DNA of 64,000 nt from Gnetum montanum (taxonomy: Eukaryota > Streptophyta > Gnetopsida > Gnetales > Gnetaceae). The stretch spans positions 208,230 through 272,229 of the forward strand of contig MNCI01012629.1 of the NCBI GenBank assembly GCA_015680685.1, read 5' to 3'. The notes under the pieces were generated by a model. The model had not been told where the DNA came from, did no database searches, and was given only the letters and a program-made list of their open reading frames with translations. The translations under genes and the position numbers were made by a program. Below, piece by piece: positions 12,101-23,785 of the stretch (position 1 is the stretch's first letter; each line of letters opens with the position of its first letter).

Positions 12101-12820
12101 ACCAGGAGCGAAACTGACATGCGATTGTGACATGGGCAGAGTGTGCACATATGGTAGTGTAGCCATAACTAATGTTGGGTATGATGCAGGAACAGATTGA
12201 GAAGGGAGGATGAATCGGAAAGAAGTTAAAGGGCCCACTTGCTGGTACATTGAAAACATTGGGTGACTACCCATTGTTGAAGAGGATGTGGGCTATGACA
12301 GGGTTGTGGCGACCATGAAAGGGGTAGAAGAAAAGAGTGGGTTTGACCAGAAGACCATGGTGGAAGGGATAGCTGTGTGTAGATCTGGCCACCACCTTCG
12401 GAGTGGGAGTCCAAGTCTTCCTGCCCATCCTGAAATGCTTCATCATAATGGGATGCTATGTCCTATTCCCTAGACCTACTCACTTGTATCAGTTGGTTTA
12501 GTACCCATTGATACGCTTGAGTTAGTGGGATGGTGACATCAGGAGTAGGGATGAACTCCCTCCCGTTCTGGTGGAGGAACTCAAAGTTACATTTATCCTC
12601 GAGTTCCTGACGATATAAGGGTAGATTCACTTGGACTTTTGTATCGAGGAAATCATATTTCTCTGTGTCTTACGCCAAGTGCTTGGTTGACAAGTGTCGC
12701 AGCCTAAGAGACTATCGCTGTACCAACACTAGGCTAGGTGGTCGCTTAGGACCTATCATGCTTTGAACAAAGTAAGGCACCTCCAGGTTCGAGGTGGGAA
12801 TGATAGTGATTGTAGGAATA
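9141..12820 (-). pseudogene. gag-pro: gag-protease of element D
   Basis: Gag forms the particle that packages element RNA and the protease cuts the polyprotein. The N-terminal region (12820-12490) matches B, with a run like YRQELEDK. A low-complexity Pro/Ala/Met region follows. The retrotransposon gag domain (11827-11393) has FTKYNREGNPN and LTGKALDWYHVLP. A CX2H...GHDT zinc-knuckle remnant lies near 10750-10700, its last Cys replaced by Tyr (NYY where B has DYC). The protease (about 9760-9440) has IDDEATTNVIP at the active-site position and ILGRSWLA near its end. Stops break the frame at several places and the poly-G gap at 10124-10150 interrupts the linker. Confidence 0.88.
10124..10150. 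other. 26-base poly-G run ending in an N
   Basis: A G homopolymer followed by a single N, inside the gag-protease linker where B has ordinary sequence. Most likely a sequencing or assembly artefact, so coordinates and frame across it are unreliable. Confidence 0.9.
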
Positions 12821-13176
12821 ATTTTCTATTTTAAAAATGGAAACTGTAGGAGAGAGAGGCTGAAAGTGGGTACGTTGGGGAGTGTCAGAAGCTGGCTTCC
12901 TTCACTGCTACGCCTACTATGCTAAGCAGGACTGCTACATTGAGAGGCTTACTACGCCACATGAGATGCACGAAATGTAGCGTAGTCAACCAATTAAATG
13001 CAGTATGGTAAGTGGTTGGAGGCTTTCATCCTATCAGATTCCAGAGGAATCGTCATTAGGACCAGTCTGCACCACATGGTGTGTAGACAACCACAAGGAT
13101 GTCACACCTACGCTAGTAGGTGACGGAGTACAGACAGCGTGTAGGATTACCCGTAATATGCAGAAAGGGCACAAAA
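12821..13176 (-). other. Leader between PBS and gag of element D
   Basis: Noncoding leader. The ATTCCAGAGGAATCGTC block near 13039 is matched at 63912 in B, which places the end of the window inside B's leader. Confidence 0.6.
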
Positions 13177-13194
13177 GGCCTCCTTCTAGTGCCA
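13177..13194 (-). promoter_or_regulatory. Primer binding site of element D
   Basis: TGGCACTAGAAGGAGGCC on the minus strand, five bases inside the LTR end. Element C has TGGTGCTAGAAGGAGGGCC at the same place. The difference at bases 4-5 is what decay of a shared CG would give. I cannot name the tRNA with confidence. Confidence 0.7.
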
Positions 13195-13770
13195 AAAATT
13201 GTAGTAACCAAAAACATTGGTGGCTAGAACACCGAGAGGTCATCGAGGGTATAGCCAAACCCTGGATCCATGTGAGGGCTGTGCTAGAGTAAACAGAAGC
13301 GGGGTGCCCTGAATAGTTTGGTCGATTAGACAGGGACTTAATCGATGTATAATAATCTTTCGTAAATGTTGGTTTTAAGGATGTTATGTATAACTTAAGT
13401 GATAAATGTAAATTGATAAGCAAGGATGTAATATATAGTAACAACAAAAATGAGATGAAAAAAGCTTAAGTGAGAAAGTGCACCGCCCTAAGATCAGGGA
13501 ATTTGATCTTTGTTTAACTAAAGGATATGTACAAATGATGTGTAGTTTGGATAGACATAGCTTATTATGAGGTGTATGGTCACAGCTCCTTAAACTGCTG
13601 TCAACAACTTACTAATAAGAACCTCTTGCTTCCTCTCCTTGCCAAAGCTAATCACTAGAAAGCCAAAATTCCAAAAATGCCAAACTTAAAAGCCGACCAT
13701 AGGAAAGATGATTCCAAAAGCCAACCATGCCAAAAGAAAAGCCAACCCTTTGAATGTTGTTTGTCGGGGT

Positions 13771-13823
13771 ATTTATAAAGCCAGATGCAGGAGAGAAACA
13801 TGGTTTCGATGCCATGTGTCCTG
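13771..13823 (-). promoter_or_regulatory. LTR promoter of D: TATA with upstream ACATG box
   Basis: CTTTATAAAT on the minus strand (13780-13771) lies about 30 bp downstream of GGACACATGGC, the decayed equivalent of the G-box seen in A and B. Confidence 0.5.
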
Positions 13824-14214
13824 GGTCACACAAAGTGCAAAAATGACTATGCTATGTTGCTGTGTGATGTTGTGTTGCAGTGTCACGCTGGTGTGCTATG
13901 CTACAATGTGAGGCTGAACATGAAGCTTGCTGTACTATGACCATACCGTTCAAGTTGCATGTGCCAAAATCCAGTGAACTACCATGTTTGTTATTAAGAA
14001 TCCCAACAATGAATGCAAAGTGGAGCCTATGCTCTAGGACTATGTCTTCACTACTTTTTTGAGTAGGGTCAAGCGTAGGGACAACTTTGGGGATAATCAG
14101 GGGGGGTGCAAAACAAAGAAAACTTGTTGATTTTGTCTATTGAAGAAATGCCAGGATGAGAGTGACCATTGCCAACAAATTCTAGGGCTAACTAGAGATG
14201 CTTTGATGCTTTCA

Positions 14215-15065
14215 CATGAGTGTTATGCTACTTACACTGTAGCATATGGGCATAGTGTAAACACTTGCATGCTATGTTATGCTACGCTGCATAGCATAGC
14301 CATGAGTCTTGAAAGAAATCTTACCTGAAAGTCGAGAATACCTATTTGAGGCTTGGCTAGGCAAGCAACTGCAACCCTGTCTTTCATGTTGAAAGGTCCT
14401 GGGACTTGTAGAGTTCATCCTTGAGACACTTTTGTGCTTTGTGTCCTTGCTACGCTGTGCTATGCTACGTAGCATAGCACAGCGTAGCAACCAATGTGAC
14501 ATGTATTCCTGTCTAATTTGCAATGCTTTGTTGAGCAATTCTACTTAGGGCCCAAGGGGCGAAGCAGGACATGCAATCTTGGAGGTTTGAATGTGGCCAA
14601 GTGCAATCCCTTTGCTAGGAACCACTTGGTAGAGGACCTTGGTGCAATCTATCCTTGCTACGCTACGCTATGCTGTGTAGCGTAGCACCCAGTTTGGCTC
14701 GAATTATGACTTACTTTGCAAACATTTTGTCACAGGATGTTAGTCATGTCCTGGTGCGGCAGCAGAGCAAACCTATTTGACGGTTGAAGCATGGGCAAAT
14801 AAGCTTACTCCATCAGAATCATATGAGTAGGAGTATTGTCAAAGTGCATCCCTACTACGTAGCATAGGGTAGTGTAGCACAGTGTAGCAGTCAAATTGAA
14901 ATGATTTCTGAGAAAACTTGCCACATTTTGCTGCATCATGTTGCATTAAGGTTGAAGTGGGGCAGATATCTCAAAGGGCTGAGTCATTGTCAATATGCAT
15001 CTTGGGTGCCCAATCAGTCTTCCCAAAGCCTGCTACGCTGTGCAACATAGCGTGGCATAGCAAGT
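14215..15065. repeat. U3 palindrome array of D, including a perfect 42-bp palindrome
   Basis: Palindromes made of TGCTACGCT/AGCGTAGCA words occur near 14270, 14448, 14655, 14850 and 15030. The one at 14448-14489 is perfect over 42 bp with no spacer: the arm runs TGCTACGCTGTGCTATGCTA plus C, followed by its exact complement. A related copy sits at 6854-6900 in an intron of the accessory gene of the same element. Confidence 0.85.
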
Positions 15066-15425
15066 CTCGTAGTTAGAAAACTTGCCAAACTGTTTCACTC
15101 ATCCTAAACACTTTTAGCCGCTCCTATCATGGTCCCTGGGTAGATTGTCAGCTGGGTCAGGTGTCAAGTTGGGTAGGCTAGAGGGTGTAGCAAACCTATC
15201 AGCCTGGGAGATAGAAAATTTTCTAGACTATACAGTCTACCCCTGGCACCTCTTTCATGCAAACTTGCCTTGTGGCTGGGTGCTATGTTGACTATGCTAC
15301 AGAGGATGACAGGCAAGCTCCAAAGCAACACTACAAGCATTAGGACTTCCGAGGTGCCATGTCGTCTACACAGTCCATTGTGACATCATGTTTGCAGAGA
15401 TCCTTGCCCAAATTCTGGGACTACT

Positions 15426-18280
15426 GAATTGTGAGAGTTCCAAAATGAAGAAAAGATCTTGAAACTAAGAAAGACGCCTCTAAATGATGTAAGAAAATGA
15501 AATATGGAAAACTAAAATTGCTCATAAAAGAAAAGTAGCTAAAGTTCATATGCCTAAAATAGATAAGATATAATCAATGTTATAAATTATATTCTTAGAA
15601 AAAGTACCAAATCTATGAATGCTACAAGTGCATGTACATAAATCCTAATGCACAATCTACTGATAGTGAAATATGAGAAAGTTTATGATTTACAATGCAA
15701 ACCTATGCAAGGGTAGAACCTAATAAAACACCATTAGGTGAGGAAGAGTCAAAGGCTCTTACTTGCAATCACTAATTAACAAGGTTGAAAATGATGTGCA
15801 TGACATGAACTTCTTATGACATGATGGCACCAATCTCATACATATACCACTATGCTCTCTCAGCTGTAAGAGCTTCTACCTCCTAAGACAAAGGAACAAC
15901 AGACACTATGTCAATTTTTAGGTGAAATAGATATAGATTTCAAATTCCTATAGTCATGTTAACCCTAACCCTAACCTCAACTAACTTTTTCCTATTTCTA
16001 ACTTGAGCCATTCTCTAAAGGCTAGGAAATTTTAATCATAAGGTTTATCTCACATATGTAACATTTAGAATGATAATAAAATCTTCCTATTTCACTATCC
16101 AAGTTATCCTAACTAGAATAAGCAAAAAGGAAACTTTTAGTTTCTACACAAGGAAATACTAATTCTAACACAACTAACCAACTCATCCACAACTAACGTA
16201 ACTTCAAACAAGGAACATAAACCCATTAATAAAACTTAACTAATTATAACTTGTCCATGTAACTCACTATCTATGAAATAAAATATAATGAAACTTGCTA
16301 ATATTAATCTATCTTACATAAAGCATCTATAAAGAACCATACAATCTCTAACCAACTATACTACTAACCAATAAAATATATAGTATCTAACTAAAGATGT
16401 AATATAAAAGTCTAGCATGTAATAAAATTATATACTATATCTCATCTAATCCATAAAATATGAAAGATAATTTAACCATATAAAATACATCTGAATCCAT
16501 GAGATACATGCTTACCATACAAATAATAATAATAATATACATGGCATACAACCACATCATTACACCTAACCAAGCATAATTAAGCTCCAATAATAATTGC
16601 ATAACAAGCATGACATTCATATACTAGTTCATGGTACCTAGTATACCCCCAAGTATAAGCCAATGTCCATGGTACCTATTAACTAGTTCAATCAGATTAA
16701 TGCATAAGCATAAAATATCAAAATGCATAAGTTATATAAATGTATATCATGTTACACCCTTGGTCTAGGAATCCTTTTTGTTATTTTATTGGTATGTTTA
16801 CCTTGTTTGGTTTTGAATCCTTAGCTCTTTATTTGCTAAATTACTTATTTTTAAATATTTGATTACTTGGCAACCTAGTTTGCTTATTTCTATATAGTTA
16901 TGATTATTTTCCTTATAACCTATATATATCTTATGTGAAGTTATACGATGTTTAACTATGACTTAATATACTATATGATCTTGATTACTTTATTAGATGA
17001 TTCCTAATTGTTTTATCCTAATTATTATTTTAACTATTATTTTATGTCATCCTTTTATATTATCCCACTATGTGGTTATTTAGTTTCAAATTCTTGACCT
17101 CATACTTGATAATGAATATTTATTTATTTATTTTTTACATAAGTTATAATAGTTTAGAAGTAATTTTCTATAAAAGCTATTGATGAGCGATGAGAATTTC
17201 AAATACCTAACCACAAAATTTATAAGCGTACACATACAACTGGCTCACAATTCATGGATGGTACAATATAATTATATTAGTGAGTTAATGATAAGTTTGT
17301 GATCGTTTTTTTCTCACCAGAGTTACTAAGGGTTAAAATGTATGATTTAACTCTAAGTTAGGTATATGGTTATTTCATGCTGAATGGCTCTTAAAGGACT
17401 AAAGTGAAATATAGTGAATTAAATATAAATTTTGTTAAATTAGAACAATGAAAACGTAAAGTTATTCTAGCTTAATGATGATAAGTATCCATACCTAACT
17501 TTTCAGACATGCCCTAGGCTAATATAATCGTTACTTGGATTACCAAGTGACTAGCTATTAAGTGAATCAAGATTAGCCATTATTGGATTACCAAATGATT
17601 ATATTTATGCACTTGAAATTGGTTGTACCTATTATGCCAATTAACTAATGGAAATTGGAATGTAAATGACATTAGAAAAATTAATTTAATAGGAAAGTAA
17701 ATCTAATTCTAAGTGAAATGTTACAATGGTAAAGAACAATTTTGATCTTCATTTTCATGCATGAATTGCATCCAAGAACAATCCACTTGAATAAAGATGC
17801 TAGACAACTATAGTTTATCACACTATGGGTACTTACAATGTTCACTAAATTCAAGAAAACAAATTGATATAGTTTCGCTAAGTGTTAAGTAAAGATGGAT
17901 TTCACACAATGGTGAGCTTGTATTCATAAGCATGGCTATGGTCTACTACATCACAACTATGACATTGTATGTTGATTTATGATATTATATCTATGACATC
18001 GTAGATACGATATCATAGCTACCATAATAGCTTGATTTATCATACCTCCATGACTAACTAAAAAATTGTCCTTCAGTTAAAAAAAAAAGGAGCATAGAGT
18101 TATTCCAAAAATATGGGTTCTTACAGACTCAAAGACATATTCATATATATATTACACAAATGATTGACTTTGAATGTCATATCTTAATTTGATCGAATTA
18201 AAAAAATTTCATGCAAAGAATAATTAATAATATTTCTTAGAATTCAAAGTTCAAAATAAAAATTAAAGCTTTGTGTGATC
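15426..18280. other. AT-rich unassigned sequence
   Basis: No coding frame of note. It may hold the 3' end of element E. A near-perfect palindrome CTATGACATCGTA/GATACGATATCATAG lies at 17991-18018. A short AACCCTAACCCTAACC run at 15961 is too short to count as telomeric. Confidence 0.3.
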
Positions 18281-18299
18281 TTTACAAAATGTTATTGCA

Positions 18300-20644
18300 G
18301 CTCTTTATATTGTTCTTGGTGGTGATGGATTCTACTACATTGATCACTCATGGGATTTCTTTTCTTTATCATTAGACTTCTTAAATTGATATCAAGTCAA
18401 CAAGGTTCTTAACTTTTCTTCTTCTTTCTTGGGATCATGAATAGTTCACATTACTTGAGCAATGTTTTCTAGCATCAAAACCTCCCAAGGATACAACAAC
18501 TGTGGAAACATTTCATTCATATTTACATACCATGTTGTAAATTGGGTTCTTTTAACCTCAAAAGACTTGACTAGTTTTTGTAGTTCTTGATAATCAGTCA
18601 TTATCCTAGCCAAGTTTGCTACTACATTCTTTTGGTCTTGATAATTGGATTTTACTACTTGGAATTTAAAATTGGCAACATGTAGCTTCTATTGAGCATG
18701 CTTTTTTTTTTTGTGAACTCCTTTTTATACATTAAATACATTATGGCTAGTTATTATTTTAAGTCAGTCCTAGGTATACCTATTGTTAACATGGATATGT
18801 TGTCATAGCACAAATTTACAAACTTCATGTATTCTATCAAATCTTGGGTATGTAGGTCCTTGTTCTTAAGCTTTTCTTAATGTATGAAAGCAATGTTGCC
18901 TAGGATAGCATGCTAATTTTGTAACTACTACATTAGTAAATTTATCTTAACTTTAGCCATTTGGATTTTCTTCTTATTAACTTATTTATACATCCCCATT
19001 TGATCTCTGAAATTTTCTTTGGTCTTTCCATGTTTGTTAGCCTTGTTTTGCCATGTGCTAATTTCAATGGTAGACTTTTGACGTAATGCTAGTACTTCCT
19101 CTATGGATAAGTTCCTATATTCTTAGGCTAATTATCTGATATCTAGGTTGAGATGAATAAACTACTCCCTTAGCTAATTAATGCTCCCTTTAAGAATGTG
19201 CTTCTCTTTCTCAACATTGGTCAACCTGAGATTCTCAGTAGCAATTTCTTTATTTTCCTTTTCTAGAATAATAATGGCTTTTGTGTAAGCATATATTTGT
19301 ACATTAGCAACTGATGCACTTCATGTTGCTTTTTATTTTTCTATCTTATGTTAGTTTTATGTGACCATCATTTGATTTTATTTGGTCATATTAGAATTGT
19401 GGTACTTACTTTAGTTCTACATATTTAGTAGGATCTTGTTTTGTTAGATAGAGTTGAGATAAATTCTCCTTCAATCTTTGTACTTATGCCTCTACATGTT
19501 GCATATTGGTTTCTATAATAACTAGCTTTCCCTTAGTTGAAATTATTTCAGATTGGATTGCATTGATATCACTTGGGATATCAAAGAGAATTTGCATGAA
19601 TTTTCTTGTCTGTGGTAGTTTTTCCAATGCATCTTCATTCTTTGTTGGATACATCAAATCTTTTCATTTTTCCTTATCTTTTTCTAATGTTCATGCTAGA
19701 GTTTAAACATCTTTGGCTCTTGAAATATTAGATGTTAGTATAATGAAAAGATTAAAAGACTCCTTGAGATGATTAATTATTACTTCTACTACTCCTTGCA
19801 CATCATTTTTCTGCATCATAACTCTTCTTCTCTTATCTTTAATGTCATCTCAAAGGATGTTATGTTTCTTAAAATCTATTATGTCTAGTAATCTTCCTTA
19901 ACTTGTAAAGAAACTTGATCACTAGTGGATATTATAAACACTATAGGTTGACTATGATTCTCTTTTACTTGGTACATGCTTAGCACCTCCTTGCTACCCT
20001 AGCTTATTGCTTTGACTATTTACTATACATGGCTTATGAATGATCTATAATCCATTTATTGGGCTAGTGGAGCACTTAGTCCTGCTTGTTCAGTTGCTAG
20101 TATCGATCCACTAGGTCCTATTTTTTTTGTTCATATAATTGGAATGTTGGTTGCTAGTGTTGATCTTGTTACTAATTCAATGCTTGCAAGTTTTTCTACT
20201 TTATCTTTCTTTAGAGGTACTAGCTTGAAGATTTTGGTATATGATGCATTTTGAGAATTTTTGAGGATATCCCTGGTATATCCTAAAATACATACCTATC
20301 TCTTCAAATATTCTTTGAATCTTCAAAAATAGCAAATGTGCCATATTAGCTTGGAACTTTTCCATCAAAATGGTGGTTCCTCTAGCAGCATATGTTAAGA
20401 TTTGATTCAATCTCTTAGATGAAAACATATAATATGTGCCCATTTTGAAATAAGCCTTTTTAGTTGTGAACAATCCATTATACTCCCTTTTGATTGTCTT
20501 ATAGGATCTTTGCAACCAAAGGTTTTTTGCATCTATGTCAAACTTTGTAGAAATTTGGGCAATGTTGGCTCTAATATTTGGCAAATTAAGGGTCTTGGCA
20601 ATGACATCAATTAAACAAGGCATTATTACAGCTTCAATTTTCAC
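18300..20644 (-). pseudogene. Accessory ORF of element E, unrecognised, likely coiled coil
   Basis: The first 147 residues (20644-20201) are open. They align with 31060-31500 of F: NLPNIRANIAQI against SLPNVGIKFAKI, and AYFKMGTYY against AYFKIVTYY. Further down, decayed but alignable blocks such as INHLKESFN and IISTKGKLVIIET match F near 31940-32200. That part is Lys/Glu/Gln-rich and probably helical. The position downstream of pol is where Athila elements carry an env-like ORF, but I see no membrane segment or signal peptide. An intact 147-residue stretch in so decayed an element may be chance. Confidence 0.5.
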
Positions 20645-20654
20645 TCTTACATTA

Positions 20655-21850
20655 TCTTATCAATGATGCCAAAATTAATGTCTCCTCGAGGTATCATTCA
20701 CCATTGTTATAGATTGTAGTCTTTTAGTGCAATGCGTATTTGATTGTATTTGCTATAACCATCCTAAAAGTTATAATACTAGGGTCCTATTATAAAGTCT
20801 AAGACTTCATCAACAAATAGTAAAAGGAAATGGGTTTTAAATATTTCCATGTTTAATAGTCAGAATTCTATATAGACCCTTTACTTGTCAACTTTCTTTG
20901 GAATAGTGATCAATGAACTAATCCATTCACTATTCATAATAGGATAGATGAACTCTACCTTGAGTAGCTTTTCTAATTCTTACTTGACTTGCTGTGTAAG
21001 TTTTGGACTTAATTCTTGTTGAGGTGGATGGCATGATTTGATGATTAGATCTTTGTATATGTGATGTTAACAAATGCATGGATCTATGCTTGTTATTTTA
21101 TCATAAGACCATGTGAAAGGTGTTGGCCATTTGTTTACAGTGTTAAGTATTTTTTCTTTGGATTCTTATCAAGATTGACATTGATAATTACTAGATTTTC
21201 ATTATTCAAAAATGCATATTCTAGTATATTTAGTAGTGTCTTGAGTTATAAGCTAGTTCAAACTTCCTACGTTTAATGTCTTCTTCTTATTGAAACTTTG
21301 TGTAAGAAAGTTTCCTTCTTAATTACTTCATCCTATTTGTCTCTTCAACATAAGTGCTTGTGATTATTTTAATTGGTTCTATTCACATATTTGATCTAGA
21401 TTTTGTTTTATTAATCAACCATTAGATGCATTTATGCATCTTGGCTACTATATATAAACAATGTTGCAGAGAAATGTCCTCTAAACATACTTTGCATGCT
21501 AGAATGTTACTTCTTCTTATCATCCATACTTTGTACATGTAATTGCACTTGGTATTGGTTTATATGATGCATGGAATTATTTGTCTTCTATGGCTTCTTT
21601 ATCATCTTCCTTGGAAACCTTCAAAGATAGAACTCTTACTCTTAGCTTAGCATTGATTATACTAAGCCATGCCCTTCCCACGACCATAGGGAATTCTCCT
21701 TTATTCTTTCCCACTTGAATGACTAAGATGTCTATAGGATATGACCAACTATTAATAGTAGTCATGACATCTTCTACTTTTCTAAGTGGACTAGCAATAG
21801 ACTAGCCTGCAAGATCTAATATGATATTACATTTCTCTAAGGAAGATAGA
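20655..21850 (-). pseudogene. pol: Protease and partial RT of element E
   Basis: The protease (21850-21577) has NSWSYPIDILVIQVGKN and VVGRAWLSIINA, alignable with the F protease. The RT N-terminal part (about 21010-20680) has FIYPIMNSEWISSLITIPKK and DGYSKYNQIRIAL. RT stops before the catalytic YxDD motif, and RNase H and integrase are absent. Many stops. Confidence 0.7.
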
Positions 21851-23312
21851 TTCAATGTCTTGTATATATCTTGGAAAATAAGATTTACCCCAATCCTTAA
21901 TCTAGAATAGCTTTACATGGTGTAGTTTATAGATTAAAGGAATTTTTAGATTTATGTATTTCTTAAAAAGTGCTCTTGTTTTCAGCTAGTGCCTTAGTAT
22001 TTGTGTGGGTATAATAGTTGTAAGATTCTTGCTTGATGAGGGTTGAAAAATGATACTTGTGTAAAGACTTGGTGTAAGAGGAATAAGATTAAGCAAAATT
22101 TTTATCCTTTGAGTCTTTTTAAGACTTGCTCTAAAGAAAGGATGTTTCTTTGTTTTTAGTTTATAAATGCATATAATATTCTCTTCTTGTGTACTAACTA
22201 TCCTTGTTGCATTTTTTTCACTATGGCTGTGTTGGTAGTTCTCCTTGTGTAATTGGTGATGGTACTAGTGATAATGAATTATGAGCTAAATAACAGTGAG
22301 GTACAGCTAGATGCGATATGTAAGATGGTGATTTTTCATATGGGGTTGTAGGCCTATGGTACTTTGGTAAATAGTAGTAAGAGGAAGTGTGGACAAAGGT
22401 ACCACCTAGAGATATTGGTTTTTGAACATAGTATCCATAGGGATTTGGTCATTGTTAAGGATATTACTATCTTGGCAGTGGCATCCCCCATGACTATGGT
22501 TGGATCTACTACTGTTAATACTACTATTGTGATTGAGAAGGAGTCCTACTAGGATAGTACCATTATTAATAAGGTCATATAAAATTACCTCATGGATAAG
22601 ATAATCTTCTGGGTATTTGCATTTTAATAAATTTTGAATTTAATACATATGCCCTGAATTCTTATAGATGGACCATCATAGGACAACATCCCTTGGGATG
22701 TTCATATTGATACACATCATATCCATTTTCTTCTTTAAAACTTGAATCCTGATGAAGCATCAACAAGATAGGCTACGTTGACGCATGCCCATTGACTAGA
22801 CCCTTCAACGTCTTCTCATCAATGTATCCTATGATGCATTAATGTAGGTATATTGAGATTGATGTAGTTGTTACTTATTTAAACGCATACACCCCTTGCA
22901 TTTATGACATCTTTCAATTGTAGCTTAGCTAAACCCTTGTAGTTTCTTTTCATAGAAGTTGGAATAATTTCCATTTGAGTACCCATAGTGTGGATTCAAG
23001 TGATTGTACGCCATTTTATTCAAGTGCATCTGTACCTGAGAGGCAATAAAATCAAGACTTCTGATATCCATTGCAGCACCTAGCATAATTGTACATTTCC
23101 ATAGTCTACTTTACATGCAATTTACTTTCATGTTCTTAAGTAATTAATATTATTGTTCATACGAAATGTAAGTATGATCACTTCAAACATAATATAGTAG
23201 TGCTTGATAATCCCAATAGTAGATACTTGATACATCTTGTAGTATACACTTGATAACCCAATGATGTTAATATATATTCAAGATGTGTATGACAAATGGA
23301 AATGGATACTCT
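21851..23312. other. Unassigned, probably gag remains of E and flanking sequence
   Basis: The minus strand up to about 22900 should hold gag of E, but no motif is clear. No primer binding site for E was found. Small open frames on both strands look fortuitous. Confidence 0.3.
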
Positions 23313-23627
23313 ATGTTAGGATAGTTAATTAATGAAGTACTTAATTATTTACTTAATTCAAGAATTAAATATTTATTCATTTAATCATTTGACAAGTAGG
23401 ATAAAAATAATAAAAAGCATAAAAATAAATATCTTAGGTCTCAACCACACCTAACCATATGCATAGAGTAATACAAGTGTAAATTGGCAAGACAATGAAT
23501 TACAACTATATAATTCATTGTTTAGGAATATTAGCCACTTAGGTAAATAATTCCATAAAAATCAATTGGATCATGTGTAAACACTATGATTCATATAATT
23601 AGGTCTAGGGACTATCTACTACTTATC
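23313..23627 (+). mobile_element. Candidate 5' LTR of element F
   Basis: The right end ACTTATCA is set by the PBS two bases away. The left end TGTTAGGATAG is only a TG candidate. A length of 315 bp is short for Athila, and no second copy was found, so the LTR may be longer. Confidence 0.3.
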
Positions 23628-23629
23628 AT

Positions 23630-23647
23630 TGGTGTCATTGCTGGGGA
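23630..23647 (+). promoter_or_regulatory. Primer binding site of F, decayed tRNA-Asp type
   Basis: TGGTGTCATTGCTGGGGA. The Athila/Tat PBS complementary to tRNA-Asp is TGGCGCCGTTGCCGGGGA. The four differences are all transitions, three in CpG and one in CCG context, as expected from methylcytosine decay. Confidence 0.75.
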
Positions 23648-23785
23648 CTTTAGTTTAGCTAAGTGCACTAAGTAGTATTAGAGAGTGAATCCATACAAAG
23701 TTGTTGTAGAAAAAATATAATGAATTATATTTCATAAAAATAATAATATAATTATATTAAGGCATACTTTATTCAAATCACTAAA

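Larger units (their letters stand above)
6641..15425 (-). mobile_element. Element D: Tat-type LTR retrotransposon, 5' part
   Basis: Read on the minus strand: 5' LTR (about 15425-13200), PBS (13194-13177), gag-protease (12820-9141), hairpin array (8875-8655), then the 3' half of an accessory gene running the opposite way (6641-8513). The rest of the element, including pol, must lie left of the window beyond element A. It is more decayed than A and B. Confidence 0.75.
13200..15425 (-). mobile_element. 5' LTR of element D
   Basis: The inner end at 13200 (reads ...GGTTACTACA) is fixed by the PBS and by a match of 13240-13350 with the LTR end of B at 48225-48330. The outer end near 15425 rests on a weak match of CCCAAATTCTGG to the C LTR start and could be off by tens of bases. 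It contains a TATA box and a long U3 palindrome array. Confidence 0.6.
18300..22900 (-). mobile_element. Element E: decayed Athila-like retrotransposon
   Basis: Read on the minus strand: probable gag remains, protease, part of RT, then a long accessory ORF. It is a relative of F, with protease and accessory protein alignable, but in the opposite orientation. The rest of pol is missing, probably by an internal deletion near 20650-20690. Ends were not found. Confidence 0.55.

Noticed and set aside
15958-15978. AACCCTAACCCTAACC telomere-like run
   Set aside because: Only about two and a half units, not the plant TTTAGGG form, in AT-rich sequence.
19506-19706. 66-codon plus-strand frame
   Set aside because: Shadow of the E accessory ORF, which aligns with F on the other strand.
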